This document shows, in pieces, positions 5,164 through 6,297 of a stretch of 6,297 nucleotides of DNA. Position 1 is the first letter of the stretch. The number at the start of each line of letters is the position of its first letter. The notes beneath the pieces are model-generated. The model did no database searches. It was not told the DNA's origin and was given only the letters and a program-made list of their open reading frames with translations. Source of the DNA: Mariniphaga sp. (GTDB taxonomy: Bacteria > Bacteroidota > Bacteroidia > Bacteroidales > Prolixibacteraceae). The translations under genes were made by a program, and so were the position numbers. Where the stretch lies: the NCBI GenBank assembly GCA_025363795.1, contig JANYLE010000090.1, positions 1-6,297 of the forward strand, written 5' to 3'.

Positions 5164-6297
5164 TTATTCAACGGTGACCGGAATCTGTTGTTTAATGTCG
5201 CGTGAAGAGGCACCCAGGTGGATCACAAACTGACCCGGTTCAATCTTCCATTTCCTGGTGGTTTCGTCGTAAAAGGCCCATTTGCTGATTGGTAATTCCA
5301 TATTGACCACCTTGCTCTCACCGGGTTCAAGGGTAATTTTACTGAACCCCTTTAACTCCTTGGTCGGACGCATTACAGATGAGACTTTATCCTGTATATA
5401 GGCTTGTACCACTTCTGCACCCTTTGCTTTACCGGTATTTGTCAACGTAAACGAGAGTTTGACAACCTCATCCTGATGGTACTTTGTTTTATCAACCGTG
5501 GCTTTCCCGAACTGAAAAGTGGTGTATGACAATCCATAACCAAACGGGAAAAGCGGAGCAATATTCCTCGTATCAAACCAGCGGTAACCAACCAGAATAT
5601 CTTCCTTGTACACTTCTGTGATACTGTCGCCAGGGAAGCAGAGTTTGTCGAATGAATGTGCACCACTGTCTGTCAGCTTTACAGGGAAAGAGAAAGGTAA
5701 TTTTCCTGATGGATTAGTTGCACCGGACAGAACAGAAGCGATGGCATCACCTGATTCAGAACCAAGGTACCAGGCCTGAAGAATAGCCGGAACCTGGTTT
5801 ACCCAGGGCATGGCCACTGCATTTCCACTGATCAAAACTACTACCACTTTTTTATTCGCCTTTACAAGTTCTGCAAGTAATTGATTCTGTTCAAAAGGAA
5901 GTTCGTACTGTTTCCTGTCGCCTCCTTCACAATCCTGGAAATGGTTCTTGTTTAATCCGCCAAAGTAAAGTACGACATCGGCATCTTTGGCCATTTTAAC
6001 TGCTTCGTTCCTGAGCGAATCAGCATTGTATTTTGATGGCAGTTCGCGTCCGTAAGCTGATCCTCCAGAAGCATATCCCATCGCATATTTAATATCGGCC
6101 TGTTGTCCGTAGGTATTTTTCAAACCCTGAAGCGGCGATATTTCAAACCTGGCTTTAAGCTCCGAACTACCTCCACCAACTGTCATCTTGCGTGTTGCAT
6201 TCTCGCCAACAACTAAAATCTTTTTGTTGGTTTTTATATCCAACGGCAACAACTGTTGATCGTTTTTGAGTAAAACAATTCCCTCTTTGGCAATCTG
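5164..6297 (-). CDS. Glycoside hydrolase family 3 enzyme (beta-glucosidase type), C-terminal 377 residues, cut by window edge
   Basis: The minus-strand frame is open to the last base of the window and begins QIAKEGIVLLKNDQQLLPLD, a classic entry into the GH3 C-terminal domain. No start codon should be assigned inside the window. GH3 enzymes release terminal beta-linked glucose, xylose or related sugars from the non-reducing end. Counting from the window edge, the (alpha/beta)6 C-terminal domain covers about 1-260. It includes ILVVGENA, DADVVLYFGG, and CEGGDR with Glu124, the candidate acid/base by analogy with the GEGYDR motif of Thermotoga GH3. It also has LPFEQNQLL, NPSGKLPFSFP and LVGYRWFD, and ends FPFGYGLSYTTF. 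A fibronectin III-like domain follows (about 275-372), with GAEVVQAYIQD, RPTKELKGFSK, LEPGES and the closing PGQFVIHLGASS. The catalytic Asp nucleophile and any signal peptide lie in the missing N-terminal domain. Exact sugar specificity cannot be told. It converges on the hydrolase gene. Confidence 0.95.
   Translation of the reverse strand, partial: QIAKEGIVLLKNDQQLLPLDIKTNKKILVVGENATRKMTVGGGSSELKARFEISPLQGLKNTYGQQADIKYAMGYASGGSAYGRELPSKYNADSLRNEAVKMAKDADVVLYFGGLNKNHFQDCEGGDRKQYELPFEQNQLLAELVKANKKVVVVLISGNAVAMPWVNQVPAILQAWYLGSESGDAIASVLSGATNPSGKLPFSFPVKLTDSGAHSFDKLCFPGDSITEVYKEDILVGYRWFDTRNIAPLFPFGYGLSYTTFQFGKATVDKTKYHQDEVVKLSFTLTNTGKAKGAEVVQAYIQDKVSSVMRPTKELKGFSKITLEPGESKVVNMELPISKWAFYDETTRKWKIEPGQFVIHLGASSRDIKQQIPVTVE

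Noticed and set aside
6250..6252. An internal TTG as the start of the GH3 gene
   Set aside because: The frame stays open to the window edge and encodes the conserved AKEGIVLLKN block before this codon, so the gene simply continues beyond the window.

Overview
The window looks like chromosomal DNA from a member of the Bacteroidota. The base composition is AT-rich. Most genes lack a clear Shine-Dalgarno sequence and are instead preceded by A-rich leaders. Three start regions carry a perfect TAnnTTTG -7 element typical of this phylum, and one secreted protein has the common '...FAQ' signal-peptide end. Genus cannot be fixed from the sequence; free-living soil or water relatives (Cytophagales, Sphingobacteriales, Chitinophagales) fit the gene content.

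Layout. Bases 1-159 hold no supported gene, only a promoter near the right end. At 160-834 (+) lies a REP-associated tyrosine transposase (RAYT, Y1/HUH family). It has a palindrome-plus-tandem-repeat block inserted in frame between its HUH motif and its C-terminal catalytic helix. At 1040-1489 and 1520-1957 (+) are an SRPBCC/AHSA1-like protein and a PhnB-like VOC protein, 30 bp apart and probably co-transcribed. About 500 bp without a convincing gene follow (1958-2461), with a strong intrinsic terminator, a second hairpin with a short T-run, further inverted repeats and a promoter. At 2462-3538 (+) is a predicted lipoprotein with a proline-rich linker, a probable beta-sandwich domain and a C-terminal membrane helix. 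At 3649-4275 and 4296-5084 (+) are a LysE/RhtB-type exporter and a secreted alpha/beta hydrolase, 20 bp apart behind one promoter. A bidirectional terminator (5100-5137) separates these from a converging GH3 beta-glucosidase-type gene on the minus strand (5164 to the window end), whose N-terminal part lies outside the window.

How the genes fit together. There is no single pathway. The window reads as several short independent transcription units: a domesticated or mobile RAYT, a small SRPBCC-VOC pair, a lone envelope protein, an exporter-hydrolase pair and a carbohydrate-degrading enzyme. No CRISPR array, tRNA, rRNA, prophage or recognised defence operon is visible. The most interesting point is the REP-like palindrome carrying a GTAG foot inside the coding sequence of the transposase family that acts on such elements. 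The envelope protein of unknown function comes second.
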